Shown here piece after piece: positions 8,594 through 22,398 of a stretch of DNA of 64,000 bases. The position numbers and the translations under genes are program-made. The notes under the pieces were generated by a model. It searched no databases. It was not told the DNA's origin and saw nothing but the letters and a program-made list of their open reading frames with translations. Origin of the DNA: Anaerocolumna sp047777345 (GTDB taxonomy: Bacteria > Bacillota > Clostridia > Lachnospirales > Lachnospiraceae). Positions within the stretch are counted from its first letter, which is position 1. Each line of letters starts with the position of its first letter. The stretch spans positions 248,001 to 312,000 of the forward strand of contig JBKEEJ010000001.1 in assembly GCA_047777345.1 (NCBI GenBank). The letters run 5' to 3'.

Positions 8594-9730
8594 TTATAAA
8601 ATTGAAGTAACTAAACCGATAATAATACCTCCGGCTACAACGGATGCAATCTGACCGGAAACATTAGCACCAATAGCATGCATCAGCAAGTGGTTGGTAG
8701 GATCTTCCTTTATAGCCAGTTTCTGAACAACACGGGCAGACATAGGGAATGCGGAGATTCCGGCGGCACCTATCATCGGATTAATCTTGTTTTTGCGGAA
8801 AAGGTTAATAATCTTGGCAAATATGACGCCACCAATCGTATCAAATATAAATGCAACCAAACCGAGAAGCATAATTAAAAGTGTCTGCCAGGTAACAAAT
8901 TTTTCTGCTTTCATACTGAAGGAAACAGTAATACCAAGCAATAAGGTTATTAAATTGGCAAGTGAGTTCTGGGCGGTTTCGGATAAGCTGTTTAAAACAC
9001 CACATTCGCGCAACAGGTTACCAAACATTAAGAAACCAACCAAAGATACGGACATAGGAGCTACTAATCCGGCAATAAAGGTAACCAAAATAGGGAATAT
9101 AATTTTGATTCTCTTAGAAACGGCAACCGGATTATAAGGCATACGGATTAAACGCTCTTTTTTGGTAGTAACCAGTTTAATAGCCATTGGCTGAACAATA
9201 GGCACTAATGCCATATAAGAGTAAGCCGCCACCGCAATAGCTCCCATATATTTTGAATTTAACCTCTGAGATACCAAAATGGAAGTAGGACCATCTGCCG
9301 CACCAATAATACCGATGGAAGCAGCGTCAGGAAGATCAAATCCTAAAATACTGGCTAAGGATAAGGTGAAAAAGATACCAAATTGGGCAGCTGCCCCAAA
9401 CAATAACATGATAGGATTGGAAAGCAGGGGACCAAAGTCAATCATGGCGCCGATTCCAATAAAGAGAAGAATAGGAAGTGCCTCGGAAGCTTCAATTCCT
9501 ACGTGGAAAAGCCATTCAATAATACCCTGGGTTTCACCGATACCGCTTAAAGTTTGGTTTAAAACGCCGGATGATGGTAAATTGACCAAAATAGCACCTA
9601 ATCCCATAGGCAACAGTAAGGATGGCTCACATTCTTTTACAATTGCCAGATAGATTAACAGGATGCCCACAGCATACATGATTAATTGGGGGATTGTTAT
9701 AGACGTAATCCCTGAGAGTAAAAAGTCCAT
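8594..9730 (-). CDS. oadB: sodium ion-translocating decarboxylase subunit beta
   Basis: A 378-residue integral membrane protein. ATG 9730 is preceded by AAAGGAG; a TTG further out lacks support. About nine to eleven hydrophobic segments are visible. Hallmarks of the OadB/MmdB/GcdB family are present: the GIGAMIDFGPLLSNP segment, IGIIGAADGPTSI (with the Asp that binds Na+), and NPMIGAAGISAFPMSARV. The complex decarboxylates an acyl substrate (oxaloacetate, methylmalonyl-CoA or glutaconyl-CoA) and exports Na+. The alpha/carboxyltransferase and biotin-carrier genes are not next to it, so the substrate cannot be named. Confidence 0.92.
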   Translation of the reverse strand: MDFLLSGITSITIPQLIMYAVGILLIYLAIVKECEPSLLLPMGLGAILVNLPSSGVLNQTLSGIGETQGIIEWLFHVGIEASEALPILLFIGIGAMIDFGPLLSNPIMLLFGAAAQFGIFFTLSLASILGFDLPDAASIGIIGAADGPTSILVSQRLNSKYMGAIAVAAYSYMALVPIVQPMAIKLVTTKKERLIRMPYNPVAVSKRIKIIFPILVTFIAGLVAPMSVSLVGFLMFGNLLRECGVLNSLSETAQNSLANLITLLLGITVSFSMKAEKFVTWQTLLIMLLGLVAFIFDTIGGVIFAKIINLFRKNKINPMIGAAGISAFPMSARVVQKLAIKEDPTNHLLMHAIGANVSGQIASVVAGGIIIGLVTSIL

Positions 9731-9788
9731 ACTAAGTCTCCTTTCGTGCTTGTACAAAATAGATGTGATAGGGGGTAAGCGCTAAAAG

Positions 9789-9818
9789 GACCTGTATCCT
9801 GAAATAAGGATACAGGTC
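9789..9818. promoter_or_regulatory. hairpin in the oadB leader
   Basis: GACCTGTATCCT and its exact complement form a 12-bp stem with a six-base loop, 59 bp upstream of the oadB start. It has no convincing T run on either strand. It could be a leader structure or a weak terminator. Confidence 0.4.
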
Positions 9819-10281
9819 TTGTCATTTAAAATTAAACCAGAACATTTTGTTCATGATGTTGGCTTAATTGCAAAGCACTATTTATGATGTATTTAAGTAG
9901 TACTTTGCTGACTACTCCCCTATATCTGGTTATCTTAAAAGTACCATAAATTATGAAATAAGTCAATATTATTGAAGGATTTCCAGGCAATTATTATGGC
10001 TAATTCTAAACAATAAGTGCATAATATCTTGCTTTATGGTATGATGATATAAATCAGGCAATTGCTCAAATCAGGAAAAGCTGACAAGGCAAAATATGCT
10101 ACCAATGAAAAAAGCAAGTATTCCAATCCAAGAAAACATCAAGAAATTGTGGATACAGATATTTATAAAGCAGACATGTAATTATCTGCAGCAACATATA
10201 GAGAGTATGACAACAATGAAGGTAAATAATTGAAAAAATGGAGCTGAATAATTATACAATATAAAATGGAGGAAAGGTAAA
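9819..10281. other. intergenic region before the GH78 gene
   Basis: About 460 bp with no gene of normal length. Between ~10080 and 10240 two overlapping frames stay open for 35-50 codons without a good RBS, which may be a coding remnant. A GGAGG RBS for the next gene is at 10268-10272. Confidence 0.4.
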
Positions 10282-12245
10282 ATGAATGATACGTATTGGA
10301 TTTGGTATCCGGGGGATTTTGAAATTTATCATGGGATGATGCAGAATTTCAGCAGAGAGGAAAGGGGGGGTCGCTGGCCGGTTACTGGTACATAGACGAT
10401 TGCCGAAAAAATGTAAGATTTTTTAAAACTTATGAGCTTTTACAGGATGAAACGTTTACGGTTTATTCAAACTCTATGGGTTACGTAAAAGTTAACGGGG
10501 AAAAACACCTTTTTGGAAAGGAAATAGTTTGTAAAAAGGGTGCAGTGGCTATTGAGGTATTTACCGGGGCTCCTACCGGTATACCATCCATATTTGTAAC
10601 AGGAAAAAACATTAAATCAGATAAATCATGGCAGGTGGAAGATTTTACAAGCAAACCGGTTAATGTGGGATGGAATAAAATCTACAGGGACCCCAGACAG
10701 AATCCATCCATTTGGGAATACAGCAAAAGAAAAGTATGTCCGGCTCATGTATACGAAAAATGCGGCGGGACCCTGTATGACTTTGAGACGGAATTAAACG
10801 GCAAGTTAAATATAACGTTTCAAAATGGGTTTAAGAGTATTCTGATTTGTTATGGCGAGTCTGAAATGGAAGCTTTGGATAAAGAAAACTGTTATTATAG
10901 CCAGACTTTAACCAGGGAAGATGACGACATTCTTTTAAGAGCATTCCGGTATATTTTTATACCGGATATTAAACCTCAGGACATTGAATTACAGGCAACG
11001 GAGTATTATGTGGACATTCCAAGCAAAGCTTTTTTTACCTGTGAAGATGAAGAAATAAACCGGATTTGGAAGGTGGCGGAGAGAACCTTTCAATTGTGCA
11101 GCGGCATATTTTTTATAGATGGAATTAAAAGGGACCGCTGGATCTGGTCAGGAGATGCCTATCAAAGCTATTTTGTAAATCAGTATCTGATGTTTGATGA
11201 AGATATTAATAAGCGTACCATACTGGCATTGCGGGGAAATGATCCGGTAAGGCAGCACATTAACACCATAGTGGATTATTCCATGTATTGGATTATCAGT
11301 ATTTATAACCACTACAGGATGACCGGGGACATGGAGTTTGTCCAAATGGTATACCCTAAGATGCTAACCATGATGGAATTTCTGGAAAGCCAGCTGGATG
11401 AAAACGGATTTATTGTTGGCCGAAAAGGAGACTGGATATTTATTGACTGGGGAGATATGGATAAGGACGGCCCTGTCTGCGCGGAACAGATATTATTGGC
11501 AATGTGTTATAAAACCATGGCCACATTAGGCGATATGATGGATGCGAAAAACAACAGCTATCAAGATAAATATGACAAACTGGCAAAGCAAATTAACCAT
11601 TTTTACTGGGACAAAGAGAAAAAAGCTTACATCGATTGCTTTAGTTCAGGAAAGCGTCACATTTCAAGGCAATCCAACATTTTTGCCCTGCTATTTGACA
11701 TTGCTGATAAAGATAAAAGGCAGGACATATTTGAGCATGTCCTGATGAATGATGAGGTACCTGCTATTACGACACCCTATTTTAAGTTTTATGAATTGGA
11801 AGTATTGTGCCGTATGGGCAGGAAAGAAGAAGTAAAGAAAATAATTAAAGACTATTGGGGAGGAATGTTAAAACGGGGTGCGGTAACCTTTTGGGAAGAA
11901 TACGACCCGAAAAAAAAGGACAAAGAACAGTATGAAATGTATGGGGACCCCTTTGGAAAAAGCTTGTGCCATGCCTGGGCAGGAAGTCCGATTTATTTAA
12001 TCGGCAGGTATTTTATGGGAATTTGCCCACTTGAAGCAGGCTATAAAAGTTTTGTTATAGAGCCGGATTTTTCCCTGTTTAAAAAAGTGGATTGTCAGTT
12101 TCCGGTGAAAGACGGAATGATTGACATAAAGTGGAACGGTTCTGAATTAAGAATTAAGACTACCAAACCTGGCGGAATTCTTAAATTTATGGGAGACAGT
12201 ATAAGGCTTGAAAGCAATCAGGAATATATACTGCCATCCAAATAG
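10282..12245 (+). pseudogene. GH78-type alpha-L-rhamnosidase-like glycosidase, frameshifted
   Basis: The true start is ATG 10282 (GGAGG upstream), encoding MNDTYWIWYPGDFEIYHGM, a recognisable N-terminus for this family. The frame breaks at a run of seven G (10364-10370); eight G would restore reading into the frame that continues to 12245. The main frame has two beta domains (to ~residue 190 of that frame) and then an (alpha/alpha)6 barrel with KRDRWIWSGDAYQSYF, the family's general-acid region, and later FWEEYDP and HAWAGSPIYL. It would release L-rhamnose or a related sugar; no signal peptide is seen, so it is probably cytoplasmic. Internal initiation at 10476 would give a 589-residue product lacking the N-terminal domain. 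Confidence 0.8.
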
Positions 12246-12777
12246 GAAAGGTTGATTAATATTTGTAACAAGGCTGCGATTGGTAAGGTTTATCTTTGAC
12301 GCAGGGACAGATTGTTCAATTACCATTTTTATAAAATACAAAGGAGCATATTTACTGATAAAATGAAACAGCTGGCTCTTTTTGCCACTTATGGAATTAT
12401 TTCATATATCAATCGCAGCATGCAATTATTAGATCAAAAGTGTGAAAGAGTTTGTTAACATTATGAATGAAATAGCTGTCAAACCAATTTACTAAACATC
12501 TCCATTTGAGTATTTGCACGAAATCTTAAATATCGGCATTTTAAATATCTTTTTCCTGTCTGGTTCAATGTTTGTAACTTTTACGTTTGTATAAAACTAA
12601 GTGGACTTGTGACTGAATGACAAGAAAGAAGTATTGGGATATTTTATAATGCAGTGCGTTTATTATATCGAATATTGTAATTAATATTATATATGGACGT
12701 ATAGTATAAATCTGTTCAGAACTGTATATAGAAAAATTGTTCATATATGAAATGGACAAAAAGAAAGGATAAAGAAC
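12246..12777. other. intergenic region
   Basis: About 530 bp of AT-rich sequence. I see only frames under ~35 codons and no convincing RNA, repeat or terminator. An AGAAAGGA RBS for nfo is near 12760-12770. Confidence 0.5.
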
Positions 12778-13680
12778 ATGCTGAAAATAGGATCCCATGT
12801 GGGAATGAGCGGTAAGGATATGCTGTTGGGGTCTGCAAAAGAAGCATTCAGTTATGGTGCCAATGTATTTATGATATACACAGGAGCTCCCCAGAATACC
12901 AGGCGTAAAAAAATGGAAGAGCTGAATATAGAAGCAAGTCATGCATTTATGAAAGAGCATGGTATAAGAGAGATTATTGTTCACGCTCCTTACATTATAA
13001 ACTTGGGAAATGTAACAAAGAAAGATACTTTTGCAATTGATTTTCTGGCAGAAGAGATAGAAAGGACACAAGCTATAGGCAGTCGGTATCTGGTATTGCA
13101 TCCAGGATCCCATGTGGGAGCCGGATCAGATACTGGAATTAATCAGGTCATCAAAGGGATTAATAAAGTTTTAGAAAGAAATACAAACGTTTATATAGCT
13201 CTGGAAACCATGGCGGGTAAAGGGAGTGAAATCGGAAGAAGTTTTGAGGAACTGGCTAAAATTTATGATGGCGTAGTCTATAATGACAAGCTGCGGATAT
13301 GCTTTGATACCTGTCATACCTTTGATTCCGGCTATGATATAAAAAACGATTTTGACGGCGTTATGGTGGAATTTGATAAAAAGATTGGTAAAGATCAAAT
13401 TGCCGTATTTCATATTAATGACAGTAAAAATATACTTGGTTCCAAAAAAGACCGACATGAAAATATCGGTTTTGGACAAATTGGATTTAATGCCCTTAAT
13501 TACATCGTACATCATACAGACTTTAAAAATATACCGAAAATATTGGAAACACCTTATGTGCCGGTACCCGGTAACAGCAATAAATCTCTTGCCCCCTATA
13601 AATATGAGATTGACATGTTTCGGAAAGGAAGATTTAATTCTCATATGATAGAGGATATTTTAGGAGAAGTTAAGAATTAG
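12778..13680 (+). CDS. nfo: deoxyribonuclease IV (endonuclease IV, AP endonuclease)
   Basis: A 300-residue TIM-barrel enzyme of normal family length. It cleaves 5' to abasic sites in base excision repair using three Zn ions. Visible motifs: IGSHVGMSG at the N-terminus, HAPYIINLGN (~67-76), LVLHPGSHVG (~105-114), LETMAGKG (~144), CFDTCHTFDSGYD (~178-190), HINDSKN (~215) with DRHENIGFG, and ILETPYVP near the end. All metal-binding His, Asp and Glu positions appear intact. A short hairpin and T run after 13680 may terminate it just before the rRNA promoter region. Confidence 0.95.
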   Translation: MLKIGSHVGMSGKDMLLGSAKEAFSYGANVFMIYTGAPQNTRRKKMEELNIEASHAFMKEHGIREIIVHAPYIINLGNVTKKDTFAIDFLAEEIERTQAIGSRYLVLHPGSHVGAGSDTGINQVIKGINKVLERNTNVYIALETMAGKGSEIGRSFEELAKIYDGVVYNDKLRICFDTCHTFDSGYDIKNDFDGVMVEFDKKIGKDQIAVFHINDSKNILGSKKDRHENIGFGQIGFNALNYIVHHTDFKNIPKILETPYVPVPGNSNKSLAPYKYEIDMFRKGRFNSHMIEDILGEVKN

Positions 13681-13704
13681 AGAAGATTCATCTTCCCATT
13701 TTTG

Positions 13705-14123
13705 TTTATAATTGTTACTATCCATAATAATAATTAAAGTTTCAGCCCATAATATTACAGGAATTTAGAATGTATTGGCAGCGGAAGAATTGTGAAATTG
13801 CAAGCTGCCTTTAGGCTAAATTCCACTTGAAATAAAAAAATTAAATTTTATTGTAATTAATGGTTGACAAAACGGCTTTAAGGTGGTATCTTATATAACT
13901 GTTGCTGCTGAGCAACGAAAAATGTTTATAATACGATGAAAACATTCATGCAAATGATAAACAATTAAAAGTGTTTTCTGATATTGACAGATTTTATATG
14001 AAAAATAAAAAAATATTGACTAATGTAAAAGCTGTCTGATAAAACTCTTTATTATGTTATAATATAAACATATTACAGAGAAGATAATAATAACATTCAG
14101 AAAACAATAAAGAAAAAAAGTTG
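13705..14123. other. upstream region of the rRNA operon
   Basis: About 420 bp without a gene. It holds several AT-rich promoter-like boxes, such as TTGACA at 13864-13869 with TATCTT 17 bp on, and TTGACA at 13984-13989. Multiple tandem promoters are usual for rRNA operons; only the proximal one is strong by sequence. Confidence 0.5.
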
Positions 14124-14152
14124 TTGACAAACAATTCTGAATGTGTTATAGT
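14124..14152 (+). promoter_or_regulatory. rRNA operon promoter
   Basis: TTGACA (14124-14129) and TATAGT (14147-14152) with a 17-bp spacer, about 170 bp before 16S. Confidence 0.85.
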
Positions 14153-14230
14153 AGACAGGCACTTAAAAAACAAGAAAGTCAAAAAGCACAGGAAACAATA
14201 GCATTTGACAAAAAGAAAAGTGCTAAGAAC

Positions 14231-15901
<1,671 letters not shown>

Positions 15902-15904
15902 ATT

Positions 15905-16021
15905 TCCGGTGGCGATGCGCTTATGGGAAACACCCGTTTCCATCCCGAACACGAAGGTTAAGCCATAAGCGGCCGATGGTACTATACTGGAGACGGTATG
16001 GGAGAGTAGGTGGCTGCCGGA
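15905..16021 (+). rRNA. rrf: 5S ribosomal RNA, located between 16S and 23S
   Basis: A 117-base 5S gene. The terminal helix is formed by TCCGGTGG at the 5' end and CTGCCGGA at the 3' end. Conserved internal sequences are CCCGTTTCCATCCCGAACACG and GATGGTACTATACTGGAGAC...GGGAGAGTAGG. It starts three bases after the 16S processing stem. No second 5S follows 23S, so the operon order is 16S-5S-23S. Confidence 0.95.
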
Positions 16022-16073
16022 TGAAATAAAAAAATATTTTATTCAATCCAATATTATAGTGGTAATAAATAAA

Positions 16074-16139
16074 TAGGTTATAGCTTAAATGGAAGAGCGC
16101 CTGGCAACAGGAGGCATGAGTTCGATTCTCATTAAACTA
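16074..16139 (+). ncRNA. tRNA-Ala-like element without an anticodon loop
   Basis: The 66 bases fold like a tRNA. Acceptor TAGGTTA pairs with TAAACTA (6 of 7). The D-arm is GCTT/GAGC with a TGG loop. The T-arm is ATGAG-TTCGATT-CTCAT. The body resembles tRNA-Ala (TATAGCT...GAGCGCCTG...CAGGAGG). In place of the 5-bp anticodon stem and 7-base loop there is CCTG-GCAA-CAGG: a 4-bp stem closed by a GNRA-type tetraloop, so no anticodon exists. Paired changes in the acceptor stem keep base-pairing. It may be a decayed tRNA or a retained processing signal. Confidence 0.7.
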
Positions 16140-16466
16140 CTGTTTCTGAACAAAGTTAGTCATATATTATAATATTATTATTGACTATATTTTCAGAAAC
16201 AAACAAAATCCAATAATGGAACAGATTGTACCTTGAAAACTGCACATGGAAAAATGACAAAATAATCGAAAGATTATTACCTTAAGGGTTTATAATCAAA
16301 GGATTATAAGTCAAGACATCAAATATATTTAAATCAAAGACCAGGTGCTGCTACGCTAGGCAGCATAATTGACTGGCAACAAAGGCATAAGAGTGAAATA
16401 AAAAGGCACTCTTATGAAAGAAGCTAAAAGCATGCTTTTTACTTTTGTTAGCGCAGTCAAAGATTT
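16140..16466 (+). other. spacer between tRNA-like element and 23S, with processing stems
   Basis: A 9-bp inverted repeat (TGTTTCTGA at 16141 and TCAGAAACA at 16193) directly follows the tRNA-like element. TTGAAAACTGCACATGGA (16233-16250) pairs with sequence at 19427-19444 after 23S, forming the 23S RNase III stem. A local hairpin, CATAAGAGTG/CACTCTTATG, lies near 16385-16420. Confidence 0.7.
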
Positions 16467-19383
<2,917 letters not shown>

Positions 19384-19475
19384 AAGAAGGAAACTTCTAA
19401 GAGGTTGTGGATTTAAATATATGGATTTCATGTGCAGTTTTGAAAGTACAAGAAGATAATGAAATAATGAAGATG

Positions 19476-19503
19476 AAAGTTACCTAAAAGGGTAACTTTT
19501 TTT
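19476..19503 (+). terminator. rRNA operon terminator
   Basis: AAAGTTACC and GGTAACTTT with a six-base loop, followed by seven T. It lies 93 bp after 23S with no 5S between. Confidence 0.9.
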
Positions 19504-19967
19504 GTTATTGAATTTTATTGAAGAATTTTATTGAATAAGAAATATTTCCGAATTCCTTATTTCATTTCAAAAATAAAGCCCTTCGAAGGAAATACTGGCA
19601 TTTTTAAGAGAATTTAATTGGGCGGGAACTGTTGCATTACATATGGTATAGCATGGTACAATAGGAAGACCAATAGTTCTTTTTCATAAAAAGATTCATA
19701 AAAAATTGCGCCCTGAGAATATGAAATATAAAAATCCTTATACAGGATTATGGTTGATCTAAAGTTAACTCTAGGTATTATAATATAAATAACCGATATA
19801 GAAAACCTTGATTAAGGGAAATATATTAGGGAAATATAATAGGGAAATATATTAGGGAAATATATTAGGAAAATATATTAGGAAAATAAAACAGGGAAAT
19901 AAAACAGGGAAATTAAATATGTAAATGATGAACGAGTAAATGATAAGGATGATAAGGAGGCGCACAT
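19504..19967. other. intergenic region before the aldo/keto reductase
   Basis: AT-rich, with no gene seen. It ends in the minisatellite described separately and a GGAGG RBS at 19957-19961. Confidence 0.5.
19814..19915. repeat. minisatellite of AGGGAAATATATT-type units
   Basis: About seven imperfect tandem copies of a 12-15-bp unit, starting AGGGAAATATATT and drifting to AGGAAAATATATT and AGGGAAATAAAAC. It ends about 50 bp before the reductase start codon, so copy-number change could alter its promoter or leader. Confidence 0.7.
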
Positions 19968-20771
19968 ATGATTTTACAGGAAACTTATACTTTAAACAAC
20001 GGAGTAAAGGTACCAAAGTTAGGTCTTGGAACATGGCAAATACCAGATGGAGAAGAAGCTTATTACTCTGTTTTATGGGCATTGCAGAATGGATACCGCC
20101 ATATTGATACTGCCATGGCCTATGGAAATGAGGCCAGTGTAGGACGGGCAATTAAGGATTCGGGAATTGCCAGAGAAGAAATCTTTGTCACAACAAAGTT
20201 ACCGGCAGAACATAAGGGTTATAAAATTACCCACCAATGTTTTGAAAAATCATTAGAGGCATTAGGACTTGACTATATTGACCTTTATTTAATTCATGCA
20301 CCTTGGCCTTGGAGCAATATAGGCAAGGATTGTACCCAGGAAAATATTGAAAGCTGGAAGGCGATGGAAGAAATTTATGACACCGGTAAAGTGAAGGCAA
20401 TTGGCGTATCTAATTTTGAACCGAAACACATAAAACCTCTTTTAGCTGAAGCAAAATATGTGCCTATGATGAATCAGATACGTTTCCATATCGGAGAAAA
20501 GCAAGAGGAAACCATTAATTACTGCAAGCCTTTAGATATCAGGATTACTGCCTATTCCCCTTTGGCTACAGGCAGAATATTAGGTAATAAGGCAATTGCA
20601 TCTATGGCCGAAAAATATAAGGTGACACCAGCTCAGATCTGTATACGTTATTGCCTGCAAAAAGATACTGTTGTTATACCAAAATCAACAAAAAAGGAAA
20701 GAATTATATCCAACAGTCAGGTTGATTTTGTTATCAGTGAAGAAGATATGAAAGTATTGGATCAGATGTAA
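19968..20771 (+). CDS. aldo/keto reductase
   Basis: A 267-residue NAD(P)H-dependent oxidoreductase with an (alpha/beta)8 barrel. The family signatures are present: GLGTWQ near the N-terminus, GYRHIDTAMAYGNE (~42-55, with catalytic Asp and Tyr), TTKLP (~73, catalytic Lys), LIHAPWPW (~106, catalytic His), KAIGVSNFEPKHI, and the C-terminal cofactor motif VIPKSTKKERI. It reduces an aldehyde or ketone to an alcohol in the cytoplasm. It resembles the 2,5-diketo-gluconate reductase branch; the substrate is unknown. It is monocistronic between a minisatellite and a terminator. Confidence 0.92.
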   Translation: MILQETYTLNNGVKVPKLGLGTWQIPDGEEAYYSVLWALQNGYRHIDTAMAYGNEASVGRAIKDSGIAREEIFVTTKLPAEHKGYKITHQCFEKSLEALGLDYIDLYLIHAPWPWSNIGKDCTQENIESWKAMEEIYDTGKVKAIGVSNFEPKHIKPLLAEAKYVPMMNQIRFHIGEKQEETINYCKPLDIRITAYSPLATGRILGNKAIASMAEKYKVTPAQICIRYCLQKDTVVIPKSTKKERIISNSQVDFVISEEDMKVLDQM

Positions 20772-20835
20772 TAAAAAAAAAGAATGTGGATAATAGTAAG
20801 ATTTTAAATACTGTTTTCCGCATTCCTTTTTTTTA
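20772..20835 (+). terminator. terminator after the aldo/keto reductase
   Basis: An A run, GAATGTGGA, a long loop, then TCCGCATTC and a T run. It is functional in either direction by sequence. Confidence 0.75.
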
Positions 20836-21245
20836 TTGAGAAGAAAATATCTTTGAACTTCCTCTTTAATAAAACGACATTCAAAGAAAAGTTCTGGTTT
20901 GCTTTTTAATAACAAAAAGGGAGAAAGATTTCTGTCTGGGAGGCAGAAGATGCCAGAGACTTAAGAATTGGTAAGTCAGGCTAAATGTATTTAATTGTTT
21001 ATATAAATAAAAATTAGTTTAGATTTTATACCCGATAATACCTAATAACAGGATATGTCGGGGTATTTTTTTGCTCTTTATGTTATCTGAAAAAAGGGCT
21101 TATTGTTAAACAGCATAAAAAATATCTTGCAATATTTAAGCCAATGAAATATAATTTAGATAATCATAAAATAATTTAAACTTTAATAAATTATGATAGG
21201 AAGATTAATTGACAATAAATAAAGCAGAATAAAAAGGAGAATGTA
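20836..21245 (+). other. intergenic region with possible structured RNA
   Basis: No gene is seen. Between 20942 and 20977 are two adjacent small hairpins (GGC/GCC and GACTTA/TAAGTC). At 21028-21072 a strong terminator follows. A short untranslated RNA ending here is possible, but no known RNA family is recognised. Confidence 0.4.
21028..21072 (+). terminator. intrinsic terminator upstream of the GH43 gene
   Basis: ATACCCGA pairs with TCGGGGTAT across a 22-base loop and is followed by seven T. It lies 170 bp before the GH43 start with no open gene before it. Confidence 0.7.
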
Positions 21246-22199
21246 ATGAGCAAGACAGCAAAAGTGAAATATAACGAGCCATGGATTATGCAAAGAGCAG
21301 ATCCTTATGTATACAGACATACGGACGGAACTTATTATTTTACCGCATCGATACCCGAGTATGATTGTATTTTTTTAAGAAAATCTGATACATTGGAAGG
21401 ACTGGCCCAAGCCGAGGAAACAATAATTTGGAGAAAACATGAAAAAGGACCTATGAGTTATCATATATGGGCACCCGAGCTCCATTACCTTTTTGGAAAA
21501 TGGTATATTTATTTTGCCGCAGGGGAAGTAGACAATGTATGGAATATAAGACCATATGTCCTCGAATGTGCAGATAAGGATCCTGTTACCGGAACCTGGA
21601 CAGAAAAAGGGATGATGCAGTGTGCAGATGAGGATGAATTTTCATTTCGGGCTTTTTCCTTGGATGCCACTGTTTTTGAAAATAAAGGAAAGTACTATTG
21701 TGTATGGGCAGAAAAAGTAGGAGTTGGAAAGCAGATTTCCAATTTGTATATAGCGGAAATGGAATCCCCTTATAAATTAAAAACGGTACAGGTGTTACTT
21801 ACTTCGCCGGATTATGATTGGGAAAGACAGGGATTTTGGGTTAATGAAGGACCTGCGGTTCTAAAGAAAAACGGAAAAATCTTTTTAACCTATTCTGCCA
21901 GTGAAACAGGAATACAGTATTGTATGGGTATGCTGATGATTAGCCAGGATGCGGATATTCTGGATCCAAGAGCCTGGGAAAAAGAAAGAATGCCAGTGTT
22001 ATCTTCGGTACCAGAAAAGGGCATATATGGTCCGGGACATAATTCTTTTACGACGGATTCCGAAGGAAATGATATATGCGTCTATCATGCTAGAACGGAA
22101 AAAGAAATTAAGGGAAATCCCTTGTATAATCCAAACAGACATGCTATGTTAATGAAAATTTTATGGGATGAAAAGGGAAATCCTGTATTTAAAATATAA
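21246..22199 (+). CDS. glycoside hydrolase family 43 protein (arabinofuranosidase/xylosidase type)
   Basis: A 317-residue five-bladed beta-propeller enzyme without a signal peptide, so it probably acts on imported oligosaccharides. The catalytic set is visible: Asp in RADPYV (~19), Asp in SLDATVF (~141) and Glu in NEGPAVL (~205); HIWAPELH is another family mark. It removes terminal arabinose or xylose units from hemicellulose fragments. AAAAGGAG precedes the ATG. The nearby regulator and sugar ABC transporter (22.4-27.2 kb) suggest one pentose-oligosaccharide utilisation locus. Confidence 0.9.
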   Translation: MSKTAKVKYNEPWIMQRADPYVYRHTDGTYYFTASIPEYDCIFLRKSDTLEGLAQAEETIIWRKHEKGPMSYHIWAPELHYLFGKWYIYFAAGEVDNVWNIRPYVLECADKDPVTGTWTEKGMMQCADEDEFSFRAFSLDATVFENKGKYYCVWAEKVGVGKQISNLYIAEMESPYKLKTVQVLLTSPDYDWERQGFWVNEGPAVLKKNGKIFLTYSASETGIQYCMGMLMISQDADILDPRAWEKERMPVLSSVPEKGIYGPGHNSFTTDSEGNDICVYHARTEKEIKGNPLYNPNRHAMLMKILWDEKGNPVFKI

Positions 22200-22266
22200 A
22201 ATTAATATGAATGCTTAAAAATCTGATATGGATAAATTTCGTATAAAGCAGTAATATGTTTTAAAA

Positions 22267-22313
22267 GCTGGCAGAATCGTAGATTTAAATGATTTTCTGC
22301 CAGCCTCTTATTT
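22267..22313 (+). terminator. terminator after the GH43 gene
   Basis: GCTGGCAGAA pairs with TTCTGCCAGC, followed by CTCTTATTTG. The T run is weak but the stem is perfect over 10 bp. Confidence 0.7.
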
Positions 22314-22398
22314 GTCAGGAATACCTTTATGAAATTTGTTTCGTATTGTGGATATGTTCAGTAGTTATAGAAAAGCGTTATTGAATAACCGAAAATTA

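Noticed and set aside
12364..12459. A 31-codon ATG frame between the GH78 and nfo genes
   Set aside because: RBS spacing is poor and the sequence resembles nothing recognisable.
16074..16139. Calling this a normal tRNA-Ala
   Set aside because: There is no seven-base anticodon loop and no anticodon; length is 66 instead of about 73-76 bases.
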